From positions 1-35,140 of the forward strand of contig CANGZW010000027.1 of the NCBI GenBank assembly GCA_947458405.1: 35,140 bases of DNA, written 5' to 3'. Below are positions 17,221 through 25,565 of the stretch, in pieces; position 1 is the stretch's first letter, and every line of letters begins with the position of its first letter. This DNA is from Leptospiraceae bacterium (GTDB lineage Bacteria > Spirochaetota > Leptospiria > Leptospirales > Leptospiraceae). The notes beneath the pieces were generated by a model. That model worked only from the letters and a program-made list of their open reading frames with translations. It had not been told where the DNA came from and did no database searches. The translations under genes and the position numbers were made by a program.

Positions 17221-17262
17221 AAAAAAAAACATTATGAAATATTTACATATCTCATAATGTTT
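17221..17262 (-). terminator. Intrinsic terminator of the TIG-protein/SDR unit
   Basis: A perfect 11-bp inverted repeat, AAACATTATGA (17227-17237) and TCATAATGTTT (17252-17262), has a 14-base loop. On the minus strand it follows the stop at 17270 and is succeeded by a run of nine T residues (17221-17229, partly in the stem). Confidence 0.75.
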
Positions 17263-17269
17263 ATTTATT

Positions 17270-19372
17270 TTAAGCTCTGACTATTTCACTCACATTCAAT
17301 TCAGCTTCCATTTGATCATCTAGCTCAATTGCAACTTGAGTATTATCTTCCTCGTCATCTTCTTCGGAAAATCCACTTTGATACCAGGGCATTTCTGTCT
17401 TATCGGGCAAATCTAATTCATCCTCTTCATTGATATCTTCTTCTTTGATAATTGTTTGCGAGCTAACATTGGAGGGTAAATTTTGAGAAGTATATACTTC
17501 TAATCCTGAGTTAATTTTAACCTTATCAAAATTATTTTCATTCTTAAAATGGATTGTGACCGAATAATTTCCGGGGGGAAGATTTGGTGATTTAAAATCA
17601 ATTTTTCCTTCGGGTAATAGGTTTCCTCTTAATCTATATACCTCATCTTCTTTTTGTAGTACAAGTTCTGTTCCCGGAGGAATTTTTCCAGCTGTGACAA
17701 TGAGAGAAGAATTATCAAAGGATGGAATTTTGGTTGGTTCAAAACTTATAATTTCTAGGCAATTTTCCGTTAGAATTGGAGCAAAGTCATTGTGTAATAT
17801 GTTGATACTTATAAATCCAGGATTTGTTCTTTCTGGCAAAAGAAAGGAAATCGCATTTGAGTTAATAAAATCTATATTGATTGGCTCATTTATATCATCG
17901 ATAAGAATTTTCATATTTTGAACGAATCCTGCTCCTAGAATATGCAGTCTTACATTTTTTTGGTTCACAGGAATATAATAGGGCTTAATTTGATTGATTA
18001 CAATTTTATCAGAAACAAATTTTCCTGTTATATAACCAGTCTGACTCACTCCCAAAAGACCCAAAAAAGAGGATGGAATATCGGGAAGTCCGGCCAAGGG
18101 ATTCGAATTTAACAGATTATACATATATATGATAATTCCAACAATGGTGAAAGAAAATAATTGAAGTCTGGGTAAATCTATGGATTCACCCGAACTAAAC
18201 AAGTTATTTAAAAGAGGAGGGGTTTTCAAAATTTCATTTTTGGGTTTTTTGGAACCTAGACTATGGGCAGTGATAAGTCCGCCATAACTTATCGAAAGTA
18301 ATCCAATCAAGGAGGGATTAAATTCCGGTATTATACCATTTCCTAAAAGAACACCGGAAGATATTGTAATATAAAAATATCCTCCCAACAATAGAACAGT
18401 CCAGGAAAATGCCTGAAACCTTGACAAACTATATGTATTAGTAGCTTTGTCTATGAGCAATAAACTTAAATAATTTTTCTTTTTTAAAATTTTAACTATA
18501 AAAATATGTAATAAACTTATTAATGCTATTGTGAAGCCCAACATCCATAGCTTCCAATAATCTGATAGTATTACTAATTTTTTATAATCACTGGGTCTAC
18601 CATTGACAAAGATTCTAAGGTAAAGATTTTGTTTGAATAAGAATGTACCGGGGATTATTTTTGTTGATGGCATATTAAATTTTAGTTCTTGTGTACTACC
18701 ATTTAAGATAGGAGAAAGATAAAATGGTTTTCTTTCTCCTACATCAATAATGCCTTCTTCCTCTTTGTCATTTAATTCTCCAAAAGATACAGAAATTAAA
18801 TCCAGGTCATTTCCAAAATTTTCTCCAATTATCGTAATTGTGTCACTACCTTTTCCGGCTTCTGGATTTAAAACTTGAATAAATGGTTGTTTACCCGGAG
18901 AGGAGTTTCTATTGGGAACTTCTATTTCTTTTGTAGCTTCTAAGGTTATTTGATCCTCATTTTTGTAAGAATAAATATTAAATATCTTAAGTCCCGAATC
19001 TATTTTTTGTTTTGTTTTTATTAGAAATTCTACACTATTTTGGTCTTGGAGGTTTGTTTTAGCCGAATTATTGATATATATAGCCTTGGTTGTTCCTATT
19101 TCAAAAGAATATTTTTTTGGTTTTGTGCCACCAAGTGCTTCCACAAAGTCACCAGATTTTTTTACCTTAATTTTAATTTTATAAATATCCTTAGAAATAT
19201 CCTTTGGAGTGAATTCTTCAATAACAAATTGGCTCGGTTTTGAAATCTTAGCAGGCTCTTCTGCATTAATTTTAGAATTCGTTAAATTAAAAAATAGCAA
19301 ACAAAAAGAGATAAGAGCTGAATTTATTGTTTTAAAGACTTTTAGTTTATTACTCATGAATTTTTTTAACAT
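17270..19372 (-). CDS. Large TIG-domain membrane protein with duplicated membrane module
   Basis: A 700-residue envelope protein. AAAGGA 6 bases upstream supports ATG at 19372. A signal peptide or anchor covers about 10-37. A periplasmic region follows with a TIG/IPT Ig-like domain (about 162-265, starting PFIQVLNPEAGKGSDTITII). Transmembrane helices lie at about 274-292, 320-342, 353-372, 404-421 and 433-450. Two units look duplicated: LSRFQAFSWT...PEFNPSLIGLLSISYGG (316-365) and LPRLQLFSFT...PDIPSSFLGLLGVSQTG (400-446). A second TIG-like region (about 463-540) and a third beta domain (about 550-620) come next. The acidic tail is rich in E and D. Function is unknown; TIG domains usually mediate binding. 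An SDR gene lies 19 bp upstream. Confidence 0.83.
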   Translation of the reverse strand: MLKKFMSNKLKVFKTINSALISFCLLFFNLTNSKINAEEPAKISKPSQFVIEEFTPKDISKDIYKIKIKVKKSGDFVEALGGTKPKKYSFEIGTTKAIYINNSAKTNLQDQNSVEFLIKTKQKIDSGLKIFNIYSYKNEDQITLEATKEIEVPNRNSSPGKQPFIQVLNPEAGKGSDTITIIGENFGNDLDLISVSFGELNDKEEEGIIDVGERKPFYLSPILNGSTQELKFNMPSTKIIPGTFLFKQNLYLRIFVNGRPSDYKKLVILSDYWKLWMLGFTIALISLLHIFIVKILKKKNYLSLLLIDKATNTYSLSRFQAFSWTVLLLGGYFYITISSGVLLGNGIIPEFNPSLIGLLSISYGGLITAHSLGSKKPKNEILKTPPLLNNLFSSGESIDLPRLQLFSFTIVGIIIYMYNLLNSNPLAGLPDIPSSFLGLLGVSQTGYITGKFVSDKIVINQIKPYYIPVNQKNVRLHILGAGFVQNMKILIDDINEPINIDFINSNAISFLLPERTNPGFISINILHNDFAPILTENCLEIISFEPTKIPSFDNSSLIVTAGKIPPGTELVLQKEDEVYRLRGNLLPEGKIDFKSPNLPPGNYSVTIHFKNENNFDKVKINSGLEVYTSQNLPSNVSSQTIIKEEDINEEDELDLPDKTEMPWYQSGFSEEDDEEDNTQVAIELDDQMEAELNVSEIVRA

Positions 19373-19391
19373 ATTTTGTCCTTTGTACTTT

Positions 19392-20180
19392 TTATTTAGT
19401 GGCAGGGGAAGGTATAAAAATAGATGTAAGAGAACTCAACAATATATTCAATGGTTCTGGAAAATGCTTATAGAGAGTAGTAATTACATTATTAAAAATT
19501 CCAGGTATTACAATTGTTTTTTCATATTGAAAGGCTTCTTCAACACATCTTGCTATTTCTTCAGGCTCTGAAAAAGGTAATACAAAAGATTCATAATCTT
19601 TTGTCATAGACGTTTTTGTTAATCCGGGTAAAACCGACCCTATATAAATATTGTGTTTTTTGAATTCAATATTCATTGTGATACTCAATGAAATAAGGGC
19701 TGCTTTTGATGCTGCATAAGTGGAATTTCCAGGAAAGGGCAATAGACCCGCAATTGAGCTGATTGTAACTATCTTTCCTTGTTTTTTTTCTACCATCTCA
19801 TTTAGAATATTTTTCAGGAAGAGAAGGGGAGCTAAATAATTTACCCAGAGTTCTTGTTGAAAATTGGAATTAGTTTGAGATAAAAAAACACTATTTGTGC
19901 TAATTCCTGCATTTAAGACAATATATTCAACAAATCCAAAATTTAAGGTGACTTTTTGAGATAAATTATTAGCTTCTTCTTCTGATGAAAGATCAGAAAC
20001 AACATAATCAGCTTTCCCTCCGGAGTTTATAATTTCTCTCTTCACTCTGGCTAAATCTATTTCTGTTCTGGCTACAAGAATTGTAAAAAACCCCAGTTTA
20101 GCAAAATGTCTGGCTATTGCTTCCCCAATTCCCCGGGAGGCACCGGTTATTAGAATTCTTTTTTCATTTAAATTATTCAA
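19392..20180 (-). CDS. Short-chain dehydrogenase/reductase (classical SDR)
   Basis: A 262-residue classical SDR, an NAD(P)-dependent oxidoreductase. Motifs are TGASRGIG (12-19), NAGIS (90-94), and the catalytic serine near S142 in TISSIAG. YAASK follows with Y155 and K159, then PG in LPGLTKTSM. R38 (ARTE) after the second beta strand hints at NADP(H) preference. The substrate is not predictable; the C-terminal LYKHFPEPLNILLSSL is hydrophobic and might bind membrane or lipid. The start is TTG at 20180: AAGGGG lies 8 bases upstream and there is no in-frame ATG nearby. It precedes the TIG-protein gene by 19 bp, so the two are probably co-transcribed. Confidence 0.9.
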   Translation of the reverse strand: MNNLNEKRILITGASRGIGEAIARHFAKLGFFTILVARTEIDLARVKREIINSGGKADYVVSDLSSEEEANNLSQKVTLNFGFVEYIVLNAGISTNSVFLSQTNSNFQQELWVNYLAPLLFLKNILNEMVEKKQGKIVTISSIAGLLPFPGNSTYAASKAALISLSITMNIEFKKHNIYIGSVLPGLTKTSMTKDYESFVLPFSEPEEIARCVEEAFQYEKTIVIPGIFNNVITTLYKHFPEPLNILLSSLTSIFIPSPATK

Positions 20181-20351
20181 AGGCTAAACCCCTTAACCTT
20201 ATTTACGTCATATTTCTAAATTCTAACAGAAAATAACTATGTCTCATGAAAAAATTTTCAACTAAAAATATTTTTAGAAAGAATTGATTGGAGTTTTAAT
20301 AATAAATAATTCCGAAACTTAAGAAAAGATAATTCGTCTAATTAATAGAAC

Positions 20352-21134
20352 ATGAAATTAAATATTTTAAAAGTTATTTACCTATTCTGCCTTTTATTCC
20401 TGATCCCTAATAATATTTTTACTCAAACACCTAATCCGCAGAGTTTACTTGCGAAGTGGGACAAAGAAACATCCCTAGAAGATGGAACATACACTGTAAA
20501 AATTATTGGAGAAGGGCCTGCCTTAACCGAAACGGATGTTATACTATTTTCACGTGGGAAATTAGAAAGATTTTTCTTATTTCTAAACACAGAGGGAGAA
20601 GCCAAGTCCAAGTTTTATTCGGATAGTAATAACAATGGGCTTTACCTTTCATTTAAAAATAGATCAAATATATTTAAATTATCAATGCCTGAAAGTATAG
20701 AAAAGGAATTTCCCGAGACCTCATTTTCGTACTACGAATTATCAGGTTTTCAAATTGAAAAAACATTTACTGTAGAGAATATAGATACCTACTCTACTAG
20801 GGATAGAAAATACTGGAAAATAAATGTAGTACCTATTGTTAAAAATACCTATGGTAAATTAACATTATACTTTGAAAGAGATACACTAAATCCATATAGA
20901 ATAGATTTTTTCTCTCCTGATAATATATTATCAAAAATTTTGAGAGTGCGTTACGGAAAAATCTCAGTAGAATCAAAAGATAAAAAAGAAGAAAAAACAA
21001 TTATCAACGAATATGAAATGACCTTTATGGAAAATAGTGAAAAAAGTTTTATTAAAATATTATCATTAAAAACTCATCCCTTGCCCGAAAAGTCACTATT
21101 TAATGAAAAAAATTTAGTATTCATAAATAATTAA
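20352..21134 (+). CDS. Exported LolA-like outer-membrane lipoprotein-sorting family protein
   Basis: A 260-residue protein with a signal peptide (MKLNILKVIYLFCLLFLIPN..., cleavage near IFTQ, residue 24-25). The mature part is built of antiparallel beta strands, as in the large LolA-like family that has an unclosed-barrel fold binding lipids or lipoproteins. Supporting pieces are DGTYTVKIIGEGPALTETDV, the YWKINVVPIVKNTYGKLTLYFERDTLNPYRID stretch and LSKILRVRYGKI. In this family a similar strand pair reads along the lines of 'W.l.v.p......y.k..l.vd......r.e'. It is not a canonical LolA. It stands alone, with 171 bp upstream divergent from the SDR gene. Confidence 0.65.
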   Translation: MKLNILKVIYLFCLLFLIPNNIFTQTPNPQSLLAKWDKETSLEDGTYTVKIIGEGPALTETDVILFSRGKLERFFLFLNTEGEAKSKFYSDSNNNGLYLSFKNRSNIFKLSMPESIEKEFPETSFSYYELSGFQIEKTFTVENIDTYSTRDRKYWKINVVPIVKNTYGKLTLYFERDTLNPYRIDFFSPDNILSKILRVRYGKISVESKDKKEEKTIINEYEMTFMENSEKSFIKILSLKTHPLPEKSLFNEKNLVFINN

Positions 21135-21144
21135 AATTTAGTAA

Positions 21145-21225
21145 TTACTCTGAGGATAGTTTAGACCTTACAGAAGATTGACAGAGAAGTCTGTCGGCAC
21201 TTATGTTACGCCCAAACCTGTTCAA
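21145..21225 (-). repeat. Candidate dispersed-repeat remnant in intergenic space
   Basis: An 81-bp stretch with about 42% G+C sits in flanks of much lower G+C. On the minus strand one frame is open from a TTG at 21225 to TAA at 21145 and reads NRFGRNISADRLLCQ then SSVRSKLSSE. It also contains the inverted repeat GACAG (21180-21184) / CTGTC (21191-21195). Composition and the isolated open frame suggest a decayed or miniature mobile sequence; no second copy is in the window. Confidence 0.4.
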
Positions 21226-21261
21226 TCATAATAAATACCTATTGAGTATTACTTATATTAA

Positions 21262-22569
21262 TCAATTATTTTTAATATAATTTATTAAAGATTCTTTTTC
21301 ATTAAAATGTGGAAATTCAATTATATAAGAAAGACATTTTTTTAAGATATTTCCATATTCTCTGTTATTTAATTCAGGGAAATTTTCTTTTAGATCTATA
21401 CCTGAAATTTTTAATTCTTTTAATGTCAGAGGTGGATTCGTATTCATTATATTTATAAATTCATCTTTAAATAATAATACATCATTCATAGTTAATAAAA
21501 CAAAAGAAAGAGACAAAAGCCCATTTGTGTAGTTATTGATTTCAACTATTTCACCTGTATTGATACTAAATTCAGATAAAAGTTTTCGTAATGAAAGCGA
21601 GGAATTTGAGTTTAATTCCTTAGTAAAATTATTATCAATTAATTTATAAATAATATTATAATAGTAAATAGAGAATTTAATGATTTCATTTGAAAATTTT
21701 AAATTTTTTAATAGTTGTTCTAATTTTTTTGAATCTACATTTTTATTAAAAAGTACGACAAAAAATAAATAACTTATTCTAACAGATATTGGATTTTTAG
21801 ACAATCTTCCTAAGTTTTTATTTGCATCAATATACAAATTTTCAGTGATATCTAATTTCCAAAATAAAGAAAAATATCCTAATTTTGACAACTCATATAT
21901 TCCATTTTCAGGAAATTCTGAATTTAGTATTTTTAATAACTCATCATGAAATCTTTCGGTAGATATTTTTTTGGTAATATGTTTTGTTTTTTCTAAAGCT
22001 AAATATGTATTTTCATCAACTTTAAAACCTAGAATAGTCATAAATCGTATGCATCTAATAGGTCTAAGACCATCTTCCGTGAATCTTTCTATAGGACTCC
22101 CAATGGTTTTTATATTCTTATTTTTAATATCCTCCAATCCATTTTGAAGATCTATTAACTTATTATTAATTAAATCAAGAGCTATTGAATTAATTGTAAA
22201 ATCTCTACGTAGTACATCTTCTTCTAACGTATTACCAAATTCAATTGTATCGGGATGTCTTCCATCTGAATATCCCTGATCTTTTCTAAATGTAGTAATT
22301 TCATAAGAATTTTCTCCAATTAATATCGTTACAGTTCCGTGTTTTATACCCGTATCAATAACTCGTTTAAATATTGTTTTCACTTCTCCTGGGTACATTG
22401 AAGTTGTTAGATCAAAATCTTTGGGGATTTTTCCCATCACTAAATCCCTAACGGATCCCCCGATTAAATAGGAAATTTTACCCCGTTTTAGAATTTCACT
22501 TTGGATAAAAATTAAATTTTTTAGATGTTTCTCTTCTATAAGAGAAATAATATTTTCAAGTGAGGGCAT
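21262..22569 (-). CDS. CCA-adding / poly(A) polymerase-type nucleotidyltransferase (class II)
   Basis: A 435-residue class II tRNA nucleotidyltransferase-superfamily enzyme, which adds or repairs the 3' CCA of tRNA or adds poly(A). The head domain has LIGGSVRD (35-42) and the catalytic DFD (D51, D53). KHGTVTI and YEITTFR follow. EEDVLRRDFTINSIA (116-130) and RFTEDGLRPIRCIRF (162-176) are the neck/ATP-recognition motifs. The rest is helical. The motif style resembles Bacillus-type CCA-adding enzymes, but CCA addition, A addition only, or poly(A) activity cannot be separated by eye. It is the last gene of the minus-strand operon, starting 1 bp after the small gene upstream. Confidence 0.9.
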   Translation of the reverse strand: MPSLENIISLIEEKHLKNLIFIQSEILKRGKISYLIGGSVRDLVMGKIPKDFDLTTSMYPGEVKTIFKRVIDTGIKHGTVTILIGENSYEITTFRKDQGYSDGRHPDTIEFGNTLEEDVLRRDFTINSIALDLINNKLIDLQNGLEDIKNKNIKTIGSPIERFTEDGLRPIRCIRFMTILGFKVDENTYLALEKTKHITKKISTERFHDELLKILNSEFPENGIYELSKLGYFSLFWKLDITENLYIDANKNLGRLSKNPISVRISYLFFVVLFNKNVDSKKLEQLLKNLKFSNEIIKFSIYYYNIIYKLIDNNFTKELNSNSSLSLRKLLSEFSINTGEIVEINNYTNGLLSLSFVLLTMNDVLLFKDEFINIMNTNPPLTLKELKISGIDLKENFPELNNREYGNILKKCLSYIIEFPHFNEKESLINYIKNN

Positions 22570-22570
22570 G

Positions 22571-22855
22571 TTATAAATTAATTTGAGAACTAAATTCTAA
22601 TAATTTATCGACTACAGCATCTCTTAGAATTTCTTCTGTAATACGACCACTTATTTCGATAGAATTTTTTTGTTTATATCTAGCCGGTAAACTATTCATT
22701 AAATCAATATAAAAATCTTTAAATTTATCTTCAGACCAAGTAATATTTTTGTATTTTGGAATTTCTTCTTTTAGAATTTTTTTAAGTCTTCTTTCATTGG
22801 AATTTCTTATATCCCCAGTCCATTTTGTAAGACGAATAATTTTTTCTTTTTTCAT
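22571..22855 (-). CDS. Small protein of unknown function (94 aa) between fur-like and CCA genes
   Basis: A 94-residue basic protein starting MKKEKIIRLTKWTGDIRNSN. The longer frame opens at 22870, but the ATG at 22855 overlaps the TGA of the Fur-family gene as ATGA. Three further junctions upstream use the same arrangement, so I chose it. The sequence is helical and charged, with KWTGDIRNSNERRLKKIL and ISGRITEEILRDAVVDKLLEF. No signal peptide or membrane helix is present. The family is not recognised. Its position between a repressor and an RNA nucleotidyltransferase, and its basic character, would allow RNA or DNA binding, but nothing proves it. Confidence 0.75.
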   Translation of the reverse strand: MKKEKIIRLTKWTGDIRNSNERRLKKILKEEIPKYKNITWSEDKFKDFYIDLMNSLPARYKQKNSIEISGRITEEILRDAVVDKLLEFSSQINL

Positions 22856-23274
22856 TTGCAATTCCCGCAAATACCTTTAACGAGTATTTCAACAGAGCGA
22901 ATTTGATAATCTCCGGCTTCTTTAATTGCAAAGTGAAACATTTCATCAATTAAACATTCCATTCTTCCGCAGACTTCACAGGTTATATGTGCATGTTCTT
23001 TTAAAGTATCAATAATTTCAAAAAAAGTTGTTCTTTCTTTAGAAAGTAATGATTTAATTATTTTTTTTTCTTCAAACTCACTTAAGGTTCTATAAATTGT
23101 AACTCTGTCCCAATTTTTTTCTGAGTCGAGTTTTTCCATAATTTCTGAGTGAGAGAGTGGTTTGTGGGATAATAATAAAATATTGAATACGGCTACTCTT
23201 GTTTTTGTGATTTTTAAATGATTATCTTTAAGGGATTTTTCAATTTTTTCATCATTTGATAATTCTAGGGGCAT
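22852..23274 (-). CDS. Fur-family metal/peroxide-responsive repressor
   Basis: A 140-residue Fur superfamily regulator. The winged helix spans about 10-85, with the recognition segment NWDRVTIYRTLSEFEEK. The dimerisation/metal domain has the structural zinc cysteine pairs C99/C102 (CEVC) and C136/C139 (CGNC). H94 and H96 in EHAHITC are metal-site candidates. Four cysteines suit Fur, Zur or PerR, and the subtype cannot be decided. A short stretch between the wing and the CxxC is compressed relative to canonical Fur (FFEIIDTLKEHAHITC). The gene lies 1 bp after the lipoprotein gene and overlaps the next gene by ATGA, so it is an internal operon gene. Confidence 0.93.
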   Translation of the reverse strand: MPLELSNDEKIEKSLKDNHLKITKTRVAVFNILLLSHKPLSHSEIMEKLDSEKNWDRVTIYRTLSEFEEKKIIKSLLSKERTTFFEIIDTLKEHAHITCEVCGRMECLIDEMFHFAIKEAGDYQIRSVEILVKGICGNCK

Positions 23275-23275
23275 G

Positions 23276-23677
23276 TTATTTTTTCTCAGATATTTCGTTC
23301 CAAATTATACGGTACTTGACTCCTAAATATATGTCTTTTTTTAGTAATTCCCTTATTTTTTCGTCTTTATCTGACTGAATAAATAATTTCATAAATGGGA
23401 AATCTTTTTTTTGAGATAAAATGGAAATAATTTCATCTTCAGAAATATTTTTAGCTTCCAGGCATTTATCTTTATAATCCACTCCTTTGTAGCCCGCACA
23501 AAAAGTTGCCGCTTTAATATAATCACCCTCACTGAGGGCTCCATAAATCTCTTTCTCCAATGGATCCTTGTTGCAATTTGTTATTAGGAAAAGGATAATA
23601 AAAAAATATGTTATGAATTTTGAAAAGGAATAGTTACTGACTAAAAATTTTTGAAATTTAAAATACCGAATTATCAT
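23276..23677 (-). CDS. Small predicted lipoprotein
   Basis: A 133-residue protein with a long basic N-region (RYFKFQKFLVSNYSFSK), a hydrophobic core and the lipobox-like LFLITNC. Lipidation at C35 is likely, after which ~98 residues would be exposed on a membrane. The mature part contains two cysteines (C59 and C73) in FCAGYKGVDYKDKCLEA, which could form a disulfide. It is otherwise helical (DEKIRELLKKDIYLG). No family is recognised. Its ATG overlaps the stop of the tail-anchored protein gene (ATGA, 23674-23677) and it ends 1 bp before the Fur-family gene. Confidence 0.78.
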   Translation of the reverse strand: MIIRYFKFQKFLVSNYSFSKFITYFFIILFLITNCNKDPLEKEIYGALSEGDYIKAATFCAGYKGVDYKDKCLEAKNISEDEIISILSQKKDFPFMKLFIQSDKDEKIRELLKKDIYLGVKYRIIWNEISEKK

Positions 23678-24744
23678 TTCTTTATAAATGAGGAAAGTAG
23701 TACTCCAATTAATAATATTAATACAACGAGAATAAAGTAGAGTAAGGTGTTTGATTTATGAATCTCCTCTTTAAAATCATCGTCGCTCGGCACAGAAATT
23801 TTAACGGGGTTTTTTTCAATCGCATGCAATACTACGCCGTTTGATCCAGTGGCGAATATATGAAATTCCTTTTTAGGAGAGGTTAGAATTTTAAAAAATT
23901 TTCCAATGATTGGCTTAAATTTACCTTTGTCATCAATCCCCCCTAAATCTCTTGCAATTGATTGTTCTTCAGAAGTAGTTACCGGTAGATTAAAAAATAT
24001 CGCTTGTCCTTCTTTTAATTTAGCAAACTCCATTCCATTGAGAGGTGAAATACCTACATTGCAAGAAACTACTCTACTAAAGCCTTTGAAAATTTCCTGG
24101 AGGGTTCCATTGAATATATCTAAAGGATTCTCACCATTTTCTGCATTGGTATCCTTTTCCATTTCTACAATGTCAGGTATAAATGGATTTCTTACTGCTG
24201 GATAAGTGGATTTAAGTTTATTTTTATCATAAAAGTCCAAAGAGTTCATTTTTTCGATATCAATTGTGCTTCTCAGTGCCTTGATACTTGTTTCCTGTTT
24301 AACTGCTTCTTCCATATAGGTTGTAAATTCTTTGGTTTGTTTTAGTTCGATTTGAGAAATAAATTCGATTACTTTTTCATGGGGTAGGGAGCGAAAAATA
24401 GCTCTCCCAATTCTTTCGGAAAGTGTATCTTCAATACCACCCCCCCGAACTGCCTTTTCTAAATCCAAAATCATACCGTCAAAATTTTCAAAAGGATTAA
24501 TTTTGCGAAGTATTCCCGATGTTCCAAAAATGGAGTACATGGTGATAATTTTTCTTGTTCCCTCGGCCATAATAAAATAGATAAAACCATTTTTTCCGCT
24601 CATATCTATATAGAGTTTAATGAGATAAACATCTTTTTTTACACGAGATATAACTAAATCAGCATCCTCAGGAGTCTCAACAGACTCCCAAGTTAGTTTT
24701 ACATATTCTTCAGGGTTATTTATGTTTTCGCCGGGGTTACTCAT
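23674..24744 (-). CDS. Tail-anchored protein of unknown function (356 aa)
   Basis: A 356-residue protein without a signal peptide. Most of it appears cytoplasmic and ends in one hydrophobic helix (about 334-352, TLLYFILVVLILLIGVLLSSF) followed by IKK, which is a tail-anchor arrangement. The N-terminal half has beta-rich stretches (DVYLIKLYIDMSGKNGFIYFI). A middle region holds LSERIGRAIFRSLPHEKVIEFI. The later part carries FNLPVTTSEEQSIARDLGG and FHIFATGSNGVVLHAI. No known domain is recognised. ATGA overlaps link it to the GHKL ATPase gene upstream and the lipoprotein gene downstream, which argues for linked stoichiometry and a shared role at the inner membrane. Confidence 0.78.
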   Translation of the reverse strand: MSNPGENINNPEEYVKLTWESVETPEDADLVISRVKKDVYLIKLYIDMSGKNGFIYFIMAEGTRKIITMYSIFGTSGILRKINPFENFDGMILDLEKAVRGGGIEDTLSERIGRAIFRSLPHEKVIEFISQIELKQTKEFTTYMEEAVKQETSIKALRSTIDIEKMNSLDFYDKNKLKSTYPAVRNPFIPDIVEMEKDTNAENGENPLDIFNGTLQEIFKGFSRVVSCNVGISPLNGMEFAKLKEGQAIFFNLPVTTSEEQSIARDLGGIDDKGKFKPIIGKFFKILTSPKKEFHIFATGSNGVVLHAIEKNPVKISVPSDDDFKEEIHKSNTLLYFILVVLILLIGVLLSSFIKK

Positions 24745-25505
24745 TTAATTCCAAGATCACGAAGAACTTCCTCCCGGGACATTCCAGAATCCAATTTTTC
24801 TTGGAATCGATGTCTGAGCGGCTTGTAATCTGGGTTTAAAGGAACTTCAAGTCTAGCTGTGGTTTGGTTTTTTTCTTTGTCGTTATATATAGTAAATAAA
24901 TGACGGTCATATCCAGATTGAGCAAGCATTATTTCTACAAGAGTAATACCCATTCCAGCTCCCTCGGTATTATCTCCGTGATCCATATAAAACTGGAAAA
25001 GATTGTCGTACTTTTGAGCATTATGAAATTTTTGTCTTACCCTATCTTCTTCTCTTGGAAGAAGGGGAAAGTTATTTGTAATACTCATTATAATATGGTT
25101 ATCATTGTAATTGAATTTAATACTGACTAAGAGACCCTTTTCTTTCATTTTTCCTTTGTAAAAAGGAAATTTTTTATCTGTTAGATTTTCTTTGAACTGA
25201 CCCATCACTTCATCATATTTGGATTCATCAGTTTGGCTTACATTGTTTTCTTCAAATAAGATTCTCTTGATAGCCGCTTTGGTAGAGTTTGCAATTAGTT
25301 CTTTTGCAGAAGTATAAAAGAGCTCCATTAAATCTTCCCGATTGAAGGAAGCAAGAATAGACTGTAAGATATACTTTAATTTAGCTTCTCCTGAATCTCC
25401 AAGAACTCTGGTTAAAAAATTCAGAGGGGCTCTTCTGGATACAGCTGTATCTACTTTTTTGCAAAACGATGATTTTAAAAGTGGATCTAGCTCTTCAGTG
25501 TTCAT
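24741..25505 (-). CDS. Histidine-kinase-like (GHKL) ATPase domain protein without phosphoacceptor domain
   Basis: A 254-residue soluble protein. An N-terminal helical part (1-60) leads into a GHKL ATPase fold. The N-box is LMELFYTSAKELIANSTKAA (59-78; E69, N73) and the G2 box is TEGAGMGITLVEIM (180-193; G182, G184, G186). The G1 position reads MSITNNFPLLP (140-150), where kinases usually have DxGxG, so adenine recognition may be altered. There is no HisKA/DHp dimerisation helix pair or H-box. It is therefore an ATP-binding protein or anti-sigma-like kinase rather than a normal sensor kinase. The C-terminus RHRFQEKLDSGMSREEVLRD may be a docking segment. It is the first gene of the ATGA-linked operon with the tail-anchored, lipoprotein and Fur genes. 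Confidence 0.82.
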   Translation of the reverse strand: MNTEELDPLLKSSFCKKVDTAVSRRAPLNFLTRVLGDSGEAKLKYILQSILASFNREDLMELFYTSAKELIANSTKAAIKRILFEENNVSQTDESKYDEVMGQFKENLTDKKFPFYKGKMKEKGLLVSIKFNYNDNHIIMSITNNFPLLPREEDRVRQKFHNAQKYDNLFQFYMDHGDNTEGAGMGITLVEIMLAQSGYDRHLFTIYNDKEKNQTTARLEVPLNPDYKPLRHRFQEKLDSGMSREEVLRDLGIK

Positions 25506-25565
25506 ATATTATTTGATAGTAAATTGTATGAAAAGATATTGGTATAGCTTTTTTTTGTAAAGCAT

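Noticed and set aside
22856-22870. Upstream ATG extending the small gene after the Fur-family gene by 5 residues
   Set aside because: The internal ATG at 22855 forms the ATGA overlap with the fur stop that recurs in this operon.
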